From: Mucidula mucida
Lineage: Eukaryota; Basidiomycota; Agaricomycetes; Agaricales; Physalacriaceae
Assembly (NCBI GenBank): GCA_015501055.1
Contig: JADNYV010000016.1
Span: 362,402-426,401 of the forward strand
Length of the DNA: 64,000 bases
Direction of reading: 5' to 3'
Shown here in pieces: positions 10,815 through 21,356 of the stretch (the stretch's first letter is position 1; each line of letters starts with the position of its first letter). The notes under the pieces are model-generated. The model made no database searches and had not been told where the DNA came from. It saw only the letters and a list, made by a program, of their open reading frames with translations. A program made the translations under genes and the position numbers.

Positions 10815-12395
10815 CTACACATCATCTTCGAACAGTGAAACAAACTGTCGGAAAGCCCGCATGCGGTCTCCAATCGCCCTTTCCACGCGTTTGTCACGCA
10901 CAGAATACCTTAAAGTAGCAGGATTGAATAACGAAAAAAAAAAAAAGTGGGAACATGATGTACTTGCCTCGTGACAGCACCTGTCCGATCGCGCAACTCG
11001 ACCCAATTCTCATCGACATCTACGTCTAGAGCCGCACCGTCAAGGAACATGATCTTATATCGCCCGCCCTGGGATACACGAGAACACTGTCGAATGCACC
11101 AGCCAGTCGCCGCTATGTACCGAGTACTGACATTGGCGGTATGAACAGTCGAGTCTGAATCTTGAGTCCAGCTTGGCGTTGCTTCAAACGTAGCTTGATT
11201 CGTCACAATACTCGTAGACAGAGAAGCCGGAGTGTATTGCAAGTTTTCCTTGTCGATGACGCGAGACGAGGGGTGGATTGTGGAGAGCTTAGCGGGATGA
11301 AGAACTTCTGGAGTTGGAGTCGTTGTCACGGAGGATGATACTAGATTAATCTGAGATCGAAAGCTTGAGGGCCTATTGAGTTTAGATGTTTCGGTTATCG
11401 TGGGAGGAGGTCGGATTGTATCGTTTGTTGTACTGCACGTTTCGGTTCGGGCTGTTGCGAGGCCTTGAGACATTTGTTCGTGCATATCACAAAGGCTGAA
11501 AAAGTCTGGTAGAAAATGGAGAGCTGTACGTTCGTCCTCGTCTAGCTCTTCCAGGTCTGGAAACGGTACTCGAAAATCTGAAGAAATCGGGATTGTTTTC
11601 TTTTTCCACTCCCTGCCACGAGTATCGGTCTTGTAATGAGCAATTTCTATCATTCGACGCTGACGGGATACTCGGGCGCGCATTCGAACGCATTCAGAAT
11701 TGTCATCGCGTTCATGTGAACCTAAAGCTGACAGAGCAAGAATTTCCACGTCCGCAAGAGGTTCGTTTGCCATGAGCGTGTATTTTACTTTATCTTCGTG
11801 TAGGACTAGCTGAGGGGCTCCATTAACACGGTACGCAGCGGAAACAAATGTTTTTAATTACCTTGGGTGTTCTTTGCTTGATCCTATCGATCAGTTCAAT
11901 CGCGTCGTTGTATTGCTTCCAGTACGCCATGGGGAGCGACGTGATATCATATTCGGACACATGCTCTACCAAATAGCAAGGCGCGCTCAATTGTGGCGCA
12001 CTATACACTTTTATCTTTCAATCGCGTTAGTCCAACGGGTATATGATGCTATATTCATCTTACATTTACGCCGTCGGGGCTGACTACAAAGACTTGGTCT
12101 CCAGGATTTCCTCTCCTGCGTTCACCTTCTCGAAAATCAACAAGCAGAGAACGGGAGGGTAAAACAGTAACATGTCCTTGAACAGTCTTGTGCGAGCGGG
12201 GGTTTAGCAACAAGGTTGTGAGCGGGGTAGGGCGGACAGTGCCGATGGGTAGCCTAATGCAAGATTGCGGCGTCGTGTCGTGTTCGTGATCTGAGTCAGA
12301 AGCTTCCAGAGGTGATCGAGGACGAGAAATGAGGCGTTTCTTTTCGGACGCAGGAGGTGGACTGTCTGAAGAGGATGTCGCTCTGCACGCCTTCC
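10815..12395 (-). CDS. PLK4/SAK-like polo-box protein lacking a kinase domain
   Basis: C-terminal part of a Polo-like kinase of the PLK4/SAK group, which in other organisms controls centriole or spindle-pole duplication. Exons about 12395-12064, 12014-11862, 11809-10968 and 10908-10815 keep one frame. Visible blocks in family order: VLPSRSLLVDFREGERRRG and VVSPDG, then YSAPQLSAPC and YWKQYNDA (first cryptic polo box), then KYTLMANEPLADVEILAL and IPISSDFRVPF (second box), and at the C-terminus GWCIRQ, RVSQGGRYKIMFLDG and RAFRQFVSLFED (third box). No glycine loop, HRD or DFG motif occurs upstream before the next gene ends at 13054, so the kinase domain is absent. The last intron (10909-10967) needs a GCAAGT donor. 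The true start is unknown; 12395 is only where the clear frame begins. Confidence 0.65.
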
Positions 12396-13053
12396 ACGAG
12401 CGAGATTACTGAACGCCAAAGAAGAGGAAGCGGACAGGGTTTTTGATTCCTTGCGCGTCAAGGACACTGCGCGCTTGGACCCAATGACGGCGCCTAGCTC
12501 CTTTGCAAACGTCGAAGGACGTCGCGGAAGGGGATCGGAGACAATTCTGTTAGCTGGCGGTAAGACATCGGATATGCCTTGGTAGCAGAGATCTCGTCGC
12601 TCAGGAGCTTGCGCAGGTCGCCGTTGCGCACCGAGGCAAGTGGTCTGCGCTTGCCTTTGGGCATATGGAGCTGGGATAGCACGGGCGCTTCTTGCGGGTG
12701 GTTGGGAGGTAAAGGCGGCTGGAAATAATTAATCCAGAAGGTATGGAATACGGCGGGCTGGGCACGTACAGGGTATCCAAACATGGTGGTGGCGCGGAAC
12801 GAAGATGTAAAGGCCACGTGCCAAACGCGTCTTCGGGTCTCACCCTGAGACGCGTTCTGACAGCCAAGTACCTGTCAGGAATTGATTTGCGGAATTGAAT
12901 GCTCTTTTCATTCTAATGGACGCCTCTTGCGATCAAGGCATTTAGTCTTATTGAGATATCGTTAATTTCTGAGAGGCCTCGAGGCGGACATCACGCATCG
13001 TTCCGAATCAATAGTCAAACGAAAAATACAACTCTCGATGAGAAGGTACATAG
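12396..13053. other. Degenerate or non-coding stretch upstream of the polo-box gene
   Basis: Minus-strand open pieces occur at 12494-12817 and 12204-12467 but lie in different frames. One 51-bp GT-AG intron-like segment is visible at about 12724-12774. No kinase motif can be read in any frame. It could be the decayed 5' part of the polo-box gene or its long 5' UTR. Confidence 0.45.
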
Positions 13054-13998
13054 TCAAACTGACACATACAAGAAGAAACTAATACTATCATATGTTTGGG
13101 GATTCCCTTGCAAGTCAAAAGGCGAAAACTTCCACAAGCTACAGGAGAACTGTCAGAAGCTACAGTGTAAAAATTGAAAGAAACTACCTTTGATTCCATC
13201 GACCGAAAAGATTGCGCATCATCCACATAATGGGCGCCGGCGCAGGAGGCCAACGAGGCACTTGACTGTAGTCATGATGCGTTATAGTGAACGGGAAAAC
13301 GGTGAGCGGTGATGAAGCCTTGACATGTTTCTTCACGTCTAGCGGATCCGTCAACTTCAAACTCGACACAAAGTACTTCGACCGGCCCATTACCTTGGAT
13401 CAGAGCATTCAGTGCCGGCTTGTCGAATTGATGCATCTTGTCGGGCGTAATAGTGGGAATCTACATGAGACGCGTCAATCGCCGCGACAACGAGCGCCCG
13501 AAGGAAGCTTACCTCGTCAAGGAGGTGTTGGGCAAGGCCGTCTCCAAATGCCCGAAGCATTCACGCATCTTCGTGCCATCATACGGCTCCATCCCAGCTT
13601 GCACCTTTCTGCAATAGTTGTTAAAGTCCATCATAGCAGGCAAAAACGCCGCGTGTTCATCAATATTGCTCTTCATGTCAAGTTTCTCCTGCAACACGGG
13701 AAACACTGCTTCTTCCTCCATGTCATGATGTTCGTGAACAGCTTGCGTCAACTTTAGAGGCATCAGAAATTTTGGCCATCAGAATCAAACATGAGGCGCA
13801 ACTCACTACGAGGCAGTAGCCGACGAACGATAGTTCATCAGCCGGGTGTACCTTGGGTGCATTGATCCAGACTGAATTGAGTGCACGCAAGTAGCAGTTG
13901 TGTGTGATTGCCATATCCCAGTAGAAAGACTCCGCATAGTCGCCCGGTTCGCCTACGACGGTTGGCACGTCACACAGTTTGTAAGGACCTTCAGCCAT
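13054..13998 (-). pseudogene. Hemerythrin-like HHE cation-binding protein, two frameshifts
   Basis: The intact family binds a di-iron centre; fungal members are of unknown role. The ATG at 13998 opens with ITHNCYLRAL. After a GT-AG intron the frame continues with QAVHEHHDMEEEAVFP and DEHAAFLPAM, carrying the HHE-type His and Glu ligands. At about 13560 the frame breaks: the next family block (RAFGDGLAQHLLDEIPT) lies one base out. A second break occurs near 13400, before the block FTITHHDYSQVPRWPPAPAP. The end (SLWKFSPFDLQGNPQTYD) follows another 50-bp intron. Everything else is in family order, so decay would be recent unless these are sequence errors. If the two indels are errors, it is a normal gene of about 250 aa. 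Confidence 0.7.
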
Positions 13999-14276
13999 GG
14001 GGGTTACGACAATCAATGCATTGAGCGCCCGACCTTTATGAAGGCACCGAGAGCCCAGAACGCGTACCTCGCGTTGTGATGTAAAGGTCTCGACACGATT
14101 GGTTGATGGTGAAAAGGCTCGACCTTTCGGCGTGAGATAATATTCCACGAGCGGCAGTTCAAAAATGATATCCAGGACGAACAAGACAAAAATAAAGAAC
14201 GACTTGCATTGCGAGTAAAGTAAGAAGCCTTCGTGGGTATAGATGAAGCTAGATTAGAAGTGTATAGATCTGGTCA

Positions 14277-15640
14277 TCAGGTTAGCCGGATGATTCGACA
14301 CGAGCAGATTACGAACCAATCGTCCTTGAATTTGTTCCCCAATTCCTTGAACAGGACCTGTGCATGATTGCCCGAAAATCCGTCGCATCCCGAAATGACA
14401 ACTTCGTCCAAGGCAGCAAAACCGCGCGTCCGCAGGACATTTATTATTGTGTCGCCATTGAATCGATGGCAGCTGTAAAGCTCGATTCTGCGAAGCATCG
14501 GTAAACAGTCCTGGAACAGGTTAATGACAGTATCCGACATGTCTGACGCGACAATGACAAAGTCCTCGAGGGACTTGAGCCGCTTGAAGACGTATCGAAA
14601 GTCCTTGGTGCGCATGTCGCTAAAGTTCATCTCTAAAACACGGATGGGCGGGTTGCAACGTGCAAGGAGTTTGCGGAAGCCCATTCCCGTCGCGCGGTCG
14701 CTAGAAGGCGATAGGGAGAAGTCCTGAGCCTCGTCATCGCTGTCTCCATCCTCGTAAGCATCACTGGTAGCAAGCTCAATGTCGACATTGAGCAGTGCAA
14801 GGTAAAGTTCCGAAAGTTTGGGTGCGTCGATGGCACTCAATATGGAACGAGTGAGACTGGTGGTCTTGAGCGTGAGTGAGGTGAGATGGGGGAGATTGAC
14901 TATGGTGCCGGATGGGGTATAGGCCTCGTCGGTGTGTATGAAACCAGCAAAGGACACCGTGCGAGCATGGGGGCAAGCAGACAGAAAGTCTAAGATGGAC
15001 TGTGCCGTGACATGTATCTCCAAGGATTGCTCTGTGATGTTTATAGTCGTGAACCGAAGACTGGGTATGGTATGTGATGATGGGAGCTGTCCAAGCCAGA
15101 CATTCATGGCCATTGCGCCCGGCCAAAGTGGGGAATACTCGACGAATGTGGACTTTGGAATGAATTCGGACAGATCGTCATCCTCTGGTCCGACTGAAAT
15201 GAGGAGGTGGTCAAGAGATACCATCTGGAGATCGCTTATAGTGACCTCCTCCTCGCGCTGACCTGTCAGTACGATTTGGCGCCATCGACTGAGGTGGGGA
15301 ATGCAGGGCGAGAGAAGGGGCAGAAGATTGTCCGGGGTGGATACATTGAGTTGGATGTCAAACATGAGAGGGGTGCAACGCTCGATCCAAAGCTCCGTCT
15401 GTTTCTGCGACGCGGTGATAGAGCGCGCCCCATCGTCGAGCAGGACAACCTGCCACACATGTGGTGACGCGGAGACGACCTCGTTCCAAAAGGTGCAGAC
15501 CTCGCGCAAAGTGAGCGGAATAAGCGCGTTCGTTGCTGCACAGAAAATGAATATTTCTATGAGCAACTCGGCTGGTAGAGCGCCGATAGGACAGGATACA
15601 AGGAATGCGTGGTCGTGTAGGAGGTTCGTGTCGATGTCGT
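14277..15640 (-). CDS. F-box protein, 5' end unresolved
   Basis: Likely SCF substrate receptor. The frame holds CPIGALPAELLIEIFIFC, then LREVCTFWNEVVSASPHVW, a clear F-box of the basidiomycete type, followed by about 350 residues of leucine-rich segments such as NLPHLTSLTLKTTSL and APKLSELYLALLNV. The reading frame is open upstream to a stop near 15687, but no in-frame ATG precedes the F-box. The start must therefore lie in another exon or be lost; the 5' coordinate given is approximate. The last few residues (ICSCRIIRLT) look like read-through of an intron or a worn end. It shares the domain plan of the F-box gene at 5002 but is not a close copy. Confidence 0.68.
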
Positions 15641-15699
15641 GGCAGTCATGAGCGAGCCCTGCGGTTTGCCTGGTGGTTCCGGTTTAACTTTAAGTACGC

Positions 15700-16532
15700 C
15701 ACGCGCGCCGTCACGGGTACTGCCATAACAAGACACCTGTTCACTTGCTTACTTGACGGTAGCGGTACACCCAGCATGGCATCAGAACGCGGTGTGTATG
15801 GTTATTACTGGTTTGTATCGTTGGTGACTAGGGCGATGCAGTAAATTACTTTAGGTACAGTGACTGCCCCAATACGCGCGTGCTCAAAGGTGGATTAGGC
15901 GCTCGGAGAATAGCATTGCACACGATTTGAGGATAGAGCTCCATATGTTACCGTCGGGCAGGAGTATTCCAATACTTTTACTTGGCGGTTCAGCATCACG
16001 CAAGTCGTACCTCCGGCATCGCCGCTGGACTGATTCAAACATGAACAATCCAGTGAATGTAAGCTTGTAGACGCAGATCACAATGTGGACGAGCATGAGG
16101 TGAGCTCACACTCTCGGGAGAATGCCGCGAGTGTCAATCAACAGGGACATCGCCCAACTGTCTTATTGGTCAGGCCGTGAAGAAACGGTACATGCCTTGA
16201 ACCGAAGGCTGAGGCCACGGCTTTATCACCAGAAGATAGCAGCCGCCGAGATATAGTGGCGATGAAGCCTCCAGCAATAGACGGATTGTCACTGGCAACA
16301 GCCATTCTCAGAGACGATCTCTCTCAATGAGTTGCAAGATTAATAACACAGATGCATAGCCGCTAAAGTGTGGCGCAACTCCACGTGGGAAAACTGACTA
16401 AAGTGTATGGCGTCAGCAGCTGTACAGTTGCGGAAATCGCCGTACTGCCTTTTCCGGCTTGTCCTTTGATCTCACAATTCGTCGTCGTCGTAGCCGTTCC
16501 CTGCGCTCTTTCCTCAAGATTATTACGCCACC
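15700..16532. other. Intergenic region, divergent promoters
   Basis: Lies between the F-box gene (-) and the eS19 gene (+). Short open frames are present but none resembles a protein. Pyrimidine-rich sequence just before 16533 is usual for ribosomal-protein promoters. Confidence 0.5.
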
Positions 16533-17123
16533 ATGCCGGGAGTAAGAGATATCAGGTGTGTTGCTTGTGTGGTCGATATCGCAAAATAACTAAAAACGAG
16601 TGTCCTGGCAGTGCTGAGGCCTTCATTGCCGCATATGCATCCCACTTAAAACGATCTGGCAAGCTTGAGGTGCCAACATGGGTTGACCTCGTCAAGACTG
16701 GATCCTACAAGGAGCTCGCACCGTATGATCCCGACTGGTACTACGTCCGTGCTGGTGCGTCATATCAGGACTTGAGAGAGGACCAAGAAATCTTATTTGT
16801 ACGATCTAGCTGCCGTCGCACGACACATCTACCTGCGCAAGGACGTTGGCATTGGTGCGCTCACCAAACTGCACGGTGGGCGTAACCGTCGGGGAAACCG
16901 GCCATCACACCACCACGAATCATCTGCGTCTGTTCAGCGCAAGGTTTGCCAGTCGTTGGAGAAGATTGGCGTCTTGGAGCAAACTGAAAATGGCGGGCGT
17001 AGGATAAGCCAAGATGGCCAACGGGATTTGGACCGGATTGCTACTGCTGTTGTTGAGTCTGAGAAGGCTGAGGAGGAGGAAGATGAGGAAGAGGAAGAGG
17101 AGGCTGAGGACGATGACGAGTAA
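16533..17123 (+). CDS. rps19: 40S ribosomal protein eS19
   Basis: Structural protein of the small ribosomal subunit head, needed for 18S rRNA maturation. Three exons (16533-16555, 16612-16754, 16810-17123) give 159 aa. Exon 1 encodes only MPGVRDI plus part of a Ser codon, a tiny leading exon typical of fungal ribosomal genes. Family blocks in order: [76 protein letters not shown] and [17 protein letters not shown]. The usual length is about 143-145 aa. Here the protein ends with some 20 extra residues, nearly all Glu and Asp. The ATG at 16533 sits in a CCACC context. The Mps1 gene follows on the same strand after 181 bp. Confidence 0.96.
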
Positions 17124-17304
17124 AACTCCTGCATTATATTGCTGTTCTATGCTATGCCATGCCTAAAATGTTGTCGCGTCTTGAGATATCTGGGAGTTAA
17201 GCCAAGAAAATAAATAAATAAATATTATGTGGACATGTGACGAGTTCGTTTCCCGTGATCGTGTTGGACCTGTTTGTTATAAGCGCCCTTTGTTTGCAAC
17301 GTTC

Positions 17305-20300
17305 ATGGCCTCTCCTCAAGAAGCACAATCACCCGCGTCGTCCATTGCTTCCAACGACTCATCCATTTTTGAAGAACCCTCCTTCGACTATCATCACGAC
17401 GCGCAGGGCAATTTGCTCCGAACACACAAGAGAAAAGTCGCCAGAATAAACACAAGCTCGTCGCCTCCAACACCCAACGACTCGCCGCTCTCCGCTAGAG
17501 ATTCCTTTCCTCCACAAAAAATCATGATGGGATCACCCTCGGAATCAGACCTGGTCTCGCTCAACTCTCCCAACCGTCGCCTCTCTCTCACCCGCTCAGA
17601 GAGTGCTCAGTCGGCGCTTTCTGCAGCCCAAGCTGACCGGGATTTGGAGCGAGATAGTGCCCTGCAAAACGCTAGATCATTTCAACGTGTCGCCTCTGGT
17701 CCCGCCATTGTCGTCTCCAACACGGCTGGACCCTCCTACCAATCAACCGCCAATTCTATTCCCAAGCGCTTGTTTCCTCGCCGCACCGCCGATGATATCC
17801 TCGACCAGCGCCAAAAACGCATTACTGACGACCACCGGGCACGCCTCATGTCATCTGAAAGGGAACAACAGCTCATTTACCCTGACGAAAAGGAAAACAT
17901 GGCTCGCGGTCAGAGTTACGTCCCGAGCGTCGAAGAAATCTATGGAACTGGCTCGGAAATTAGGTCGTCGACTAGCAACGTCGCCGTATCCCGTATCGTT
18001 CCGCCTCTCCGCCCTTCGCACCAACAAATTGGCGTTGTCGGTTTGCGCGATGCTGCTCGCATGCGTCAACTTCCCCCGTCAAATGGCCGCCCCAATCGAC
18101 TTGTGAAAGCACCTGCCGTCAAACACAACTTCGATAAGATATCAGAGCTTCATTCTGCTGAGGGTCGCGGCAGTACCCCAGGCGAAGACACTGACCCAGG
18201 TACGCTCTCTATCAGTTGCTCCTTGGCCACTCTGACTCTATGTAGGAGAGGATGAACTTGCTGTCCCAGAACATAATGTTTTGTCTTCCAGTCAATCCGG
18301 GGCTACACGTCCTCGAAGATCAGCAAGTCTAAGTGATGCTCTGGGTTCGTTCCTACTTCACACGTCAATCTCTCTTATACTAACCTCGTTATAGGTGCCG
18401 ATGAGCACTATCAGAGCGGTCAAGGACGACTCCAAGGACAAGCACGACCTACCTCACGGCCAGGAACCAGCCTTGGTATCAACAGAGAGGCGTCGGGTAT
18501 TTCCAGACGTGCCCAAATCGAAGAACCAGAACGTACGTGTCCCAATGTGACAAGACTTTTAACCTCAACTCATTCGAACCTCAGGTCGCCAACCTGATCG
18601 AGAGCAATATTACGCATCTCAATCGCGTCAAACCCCTTCTCCAACGCATATTCCTACCCCTGCAACGAATCGCGCGTCGTATCAAGAACACAAGCGCCGC
18701 GAATCAGACACATTCAAGAATGCGCAGTATGGATCGCCGACAGCAGTAGATGCTCCTCCCCACAAAGCATCACCTTCATCCATATCAACAGGCAATCTGA
18801 AGCACCATCGCAGTCCCACTGCCCCCGAGCCCCCAACTACAAGCGATGCGCTGAAACAGGGAACACTCTCTGCTCCAAATGGGAAAACTTGGGCGCCTGG
18901 CGACCCCGAGGAAGATGTTGAAAGGAAACCAAAGAGCCAAAGTGCTTCACCCTCGGAACAATCTTCTCGACCTAAACAAGTGCAAGGTGCTCAATCTTCT
19001 GCTGTTAAGGACCGAGCACTTTTCGTACGCCGCTTTTCTTCATCTCTCATAGTAGTATCTTCTAAAGTCATTTTGTCAAGGTCAACAAGAAGGCATATAT
19101 TCGGCTTGACATGATCGGCAAGGGTGGCTCCTCACGCGTATTCCGAGTAATGAATGGTTCGACACACGAGATCTTTGCGATTAAACGGGTATCGTTGGAA
19201 AAGACAGACGGAGACACAATGTCTGGTTACATGAACGAGATTGCACTTTTGAAACGACTAGAAGGCAACTCAAGGATCATTCGGTTGTTGGACAGCGAGT
19301 TGAAAGCTGGTCCGGAGGGTTCGAAAGGCCATCTGTTGCTGGTAATGGAATGCGGCGAGGTCGATCTCGCCCGCCTTCTAGCTGATAGACTAGGCGAAGC
19401 GTTGGATGTCGTCTGGGTTGCGTATTACTGGAAGCAGGCAAGTAACTTTCTTCCTCGGTGGTGCTCTGAATTTACCAAAGTTGCGTAGATGCTGCAAGCC
19501 GTTACTGTCATCCACGACGAAAAGATTGTACATTCTGATCTCAAGCCAGCAAATTTTGTCATTGTCAAAGGGCAGTTGAAGCTGATTGACTTTGGCATTG
19601 CCAATGCTATTGCCAATGACACGACTAACATCCATCGAGATCATCAGGTACATCCCGAGCTGATATCCAACTCCACTTTTCCTAATACTTCTCTAGATCG
19701 GAACTGTGAATTATATGTCACCAGAGGCTATCGAGTGTCCACCAGCGCAAAAACACCTCAAAGTCGGTCGGTCCAGCGATATATGGTCCCTTGGATGTAT
19801 CCTGTATCAGATGGTGTACGGCTGCCCTCCCTTCCAACACCTTTCCATCTTGCACAAAATGAAGGCTATTCCAGACAATAACCATGTCATCGATTTTCCG
19901 GAATACTCTATCCCATCGCCACCGAAGCAAGGATCTCCCAGTCTGTCTTCGCCAAATATGGATCATCTGAAGCGGAGAGTACGGCCGGGCCTCATCCAAT
20001 CCATGTCGGGTTGTCTGGTACGAGACCCCAGGGACCGAATAACAGTCCCTGAACTCTTTGATCATGATTGGGTTGCGATGACGGAGCGTAAGTACTGTAC
20101 GCTTTTCTTACTATGTCCCGTTACTGATTACAAGTCTAGCTAAATCGCCATCTCCATCTCGGCCGCAACTTGCGCCAGATGAGACAATCATCAACCCGCA
20201 TTATATGAAGCAGTTGATAGAATATGGCATTAAACTTGGGCAGCAGAAACCGGCAGGCGTCAGTAATGATTGGCTGGAGTACGACGCAGAGGTACGCGGT

Positions 20301-20437
20301 CCACGTTCTTTGTTTTTCAGTAATTGATGTTGTGTTAGCGATTGGTAGCCGAGCTGAGGAAACTTACCATTGAGGAGGCCTCAAAGGAACAGACTCAGAA
20401 GACAGAGTCGAACGCTTCAACCTCCGCAGCCTCATAG
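17305..20437 (+). CDS. mps1: Spindle checkpoint kinase Mps1/TTK
   Basis: Dual-specificity kinase that drives the spindle assembly checkpoint at kinetochores. The N-terminal half (17305 to about 19080) is low-complexity and Ser-rich, cut by several short introns. The kinase domain begins with [19 protein letters not shown] (glycine loop), has AIKRV (Lys), then [12 protein letters not shown] (catalytic loop) and LIDFGIAN (DFG). [12 protein letters not shown] lies in the activation segment and [17 protein letters not shown] follows. These spacings and the HSDLKPANF form are specific to the Mps1 family. A short C-terminal tail follows in two exons and ends at the TAG at 20435. No key residue is missing. 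Confidence 0.95.
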
Positions 20438-21356
20438 TCACCTCACACGTTCGCGCGTTCTCTTGGACCCATCGCTATCTGTTCGCAACAATTTGTATGT
20501 TGTATGGCATCTCTGTATTTATATCGTCGTATGCACCTCTTTTCACCTTTTCACCTTTGCATTATTTCCCCCCTTCCTTGTCGTCGTATATCATGGTTTT
20601 GATTTCTTTTCTTCCACCTGCTCATTCATCTATGTATCGCACGCCATCATGATATCATCGTCGCTCTGTACATATTGCTATTTAAATGCTATCGCTGTTG
20701 GTTCGGAAATTTCTGCGATGCCATCCTGGAAAAGGATTTCTCATAAGTCTTCGGTGCTGAGTCCCACAAATATCCTTGTCGGCCATGCTGCACGGTCGCA
20801 GTCTTGAATTTTCGCTAGTCCACTTTTGGGTCACGACTTGCAGTCAAACACCCAGAAGCTTCCAGCCTTCCCCAACAAACCCCAAGGCACCTTTGAGTTT
20901 GAGGCACTCAACGCCACGCTTCCTTTCAGGCACTGACCATGGTGGTTACTTTACGGCCGCCCTGCTGATCGCTCTGTCCCTGCTCTGTACGAACCACCAC
21001 GACAGTAGTGTGGCACATTTCTCGCCATTGTCGTCTACATGGACTAACCGATGTTTATTGATTGATCTAGGATGTCTAGAATCTGCTTGACCTATTCAAC
21101 GGACTGGTTAGCAACCCGCCTCTTCGATGGATATGGCGTCCTGAAACCTTGATTCCACTTGATAAATACAATCCAGAGTCCAGACTGGGTCGAGAACGAA
21201 GAGTGTCGGGGTGCGGGTGCTTTCGGCAAACGCTTAGAGTATGGCCTGAGGGCTTCATCGTTTCACCATTGGATTTATCGCTCGGCGTTGTTGAAAAGAG
21301 GTGCCTCGCAGACGCGCCAAGTTTTCTTCCCCTTGCACGCCCACCTTGTATACGAT
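20438..21356. other. Intergenic region
   Basis: Between two same-strand genes. It begins with a T-rich 3' UTR of Mps1 (about 20440-20700). A 104-codon frame at 20776-21090 has no recognisable features. I see no repeat or RNA gene. Confidence 0.5.

Noticed and set aside
10934..10946. Run of A as a retroposon poly-A tail
   Set aside because: It lies inside a 59-bp intron of the polo-box gene as the pyrimidine tract on the minus strand.
12494..12817. A separate small gene upstream of the polo-box protein
   Set aside because: Its frame ends without splice support and the neighbouring pieces are in other frames; better described as degenerate or 5' UTR.
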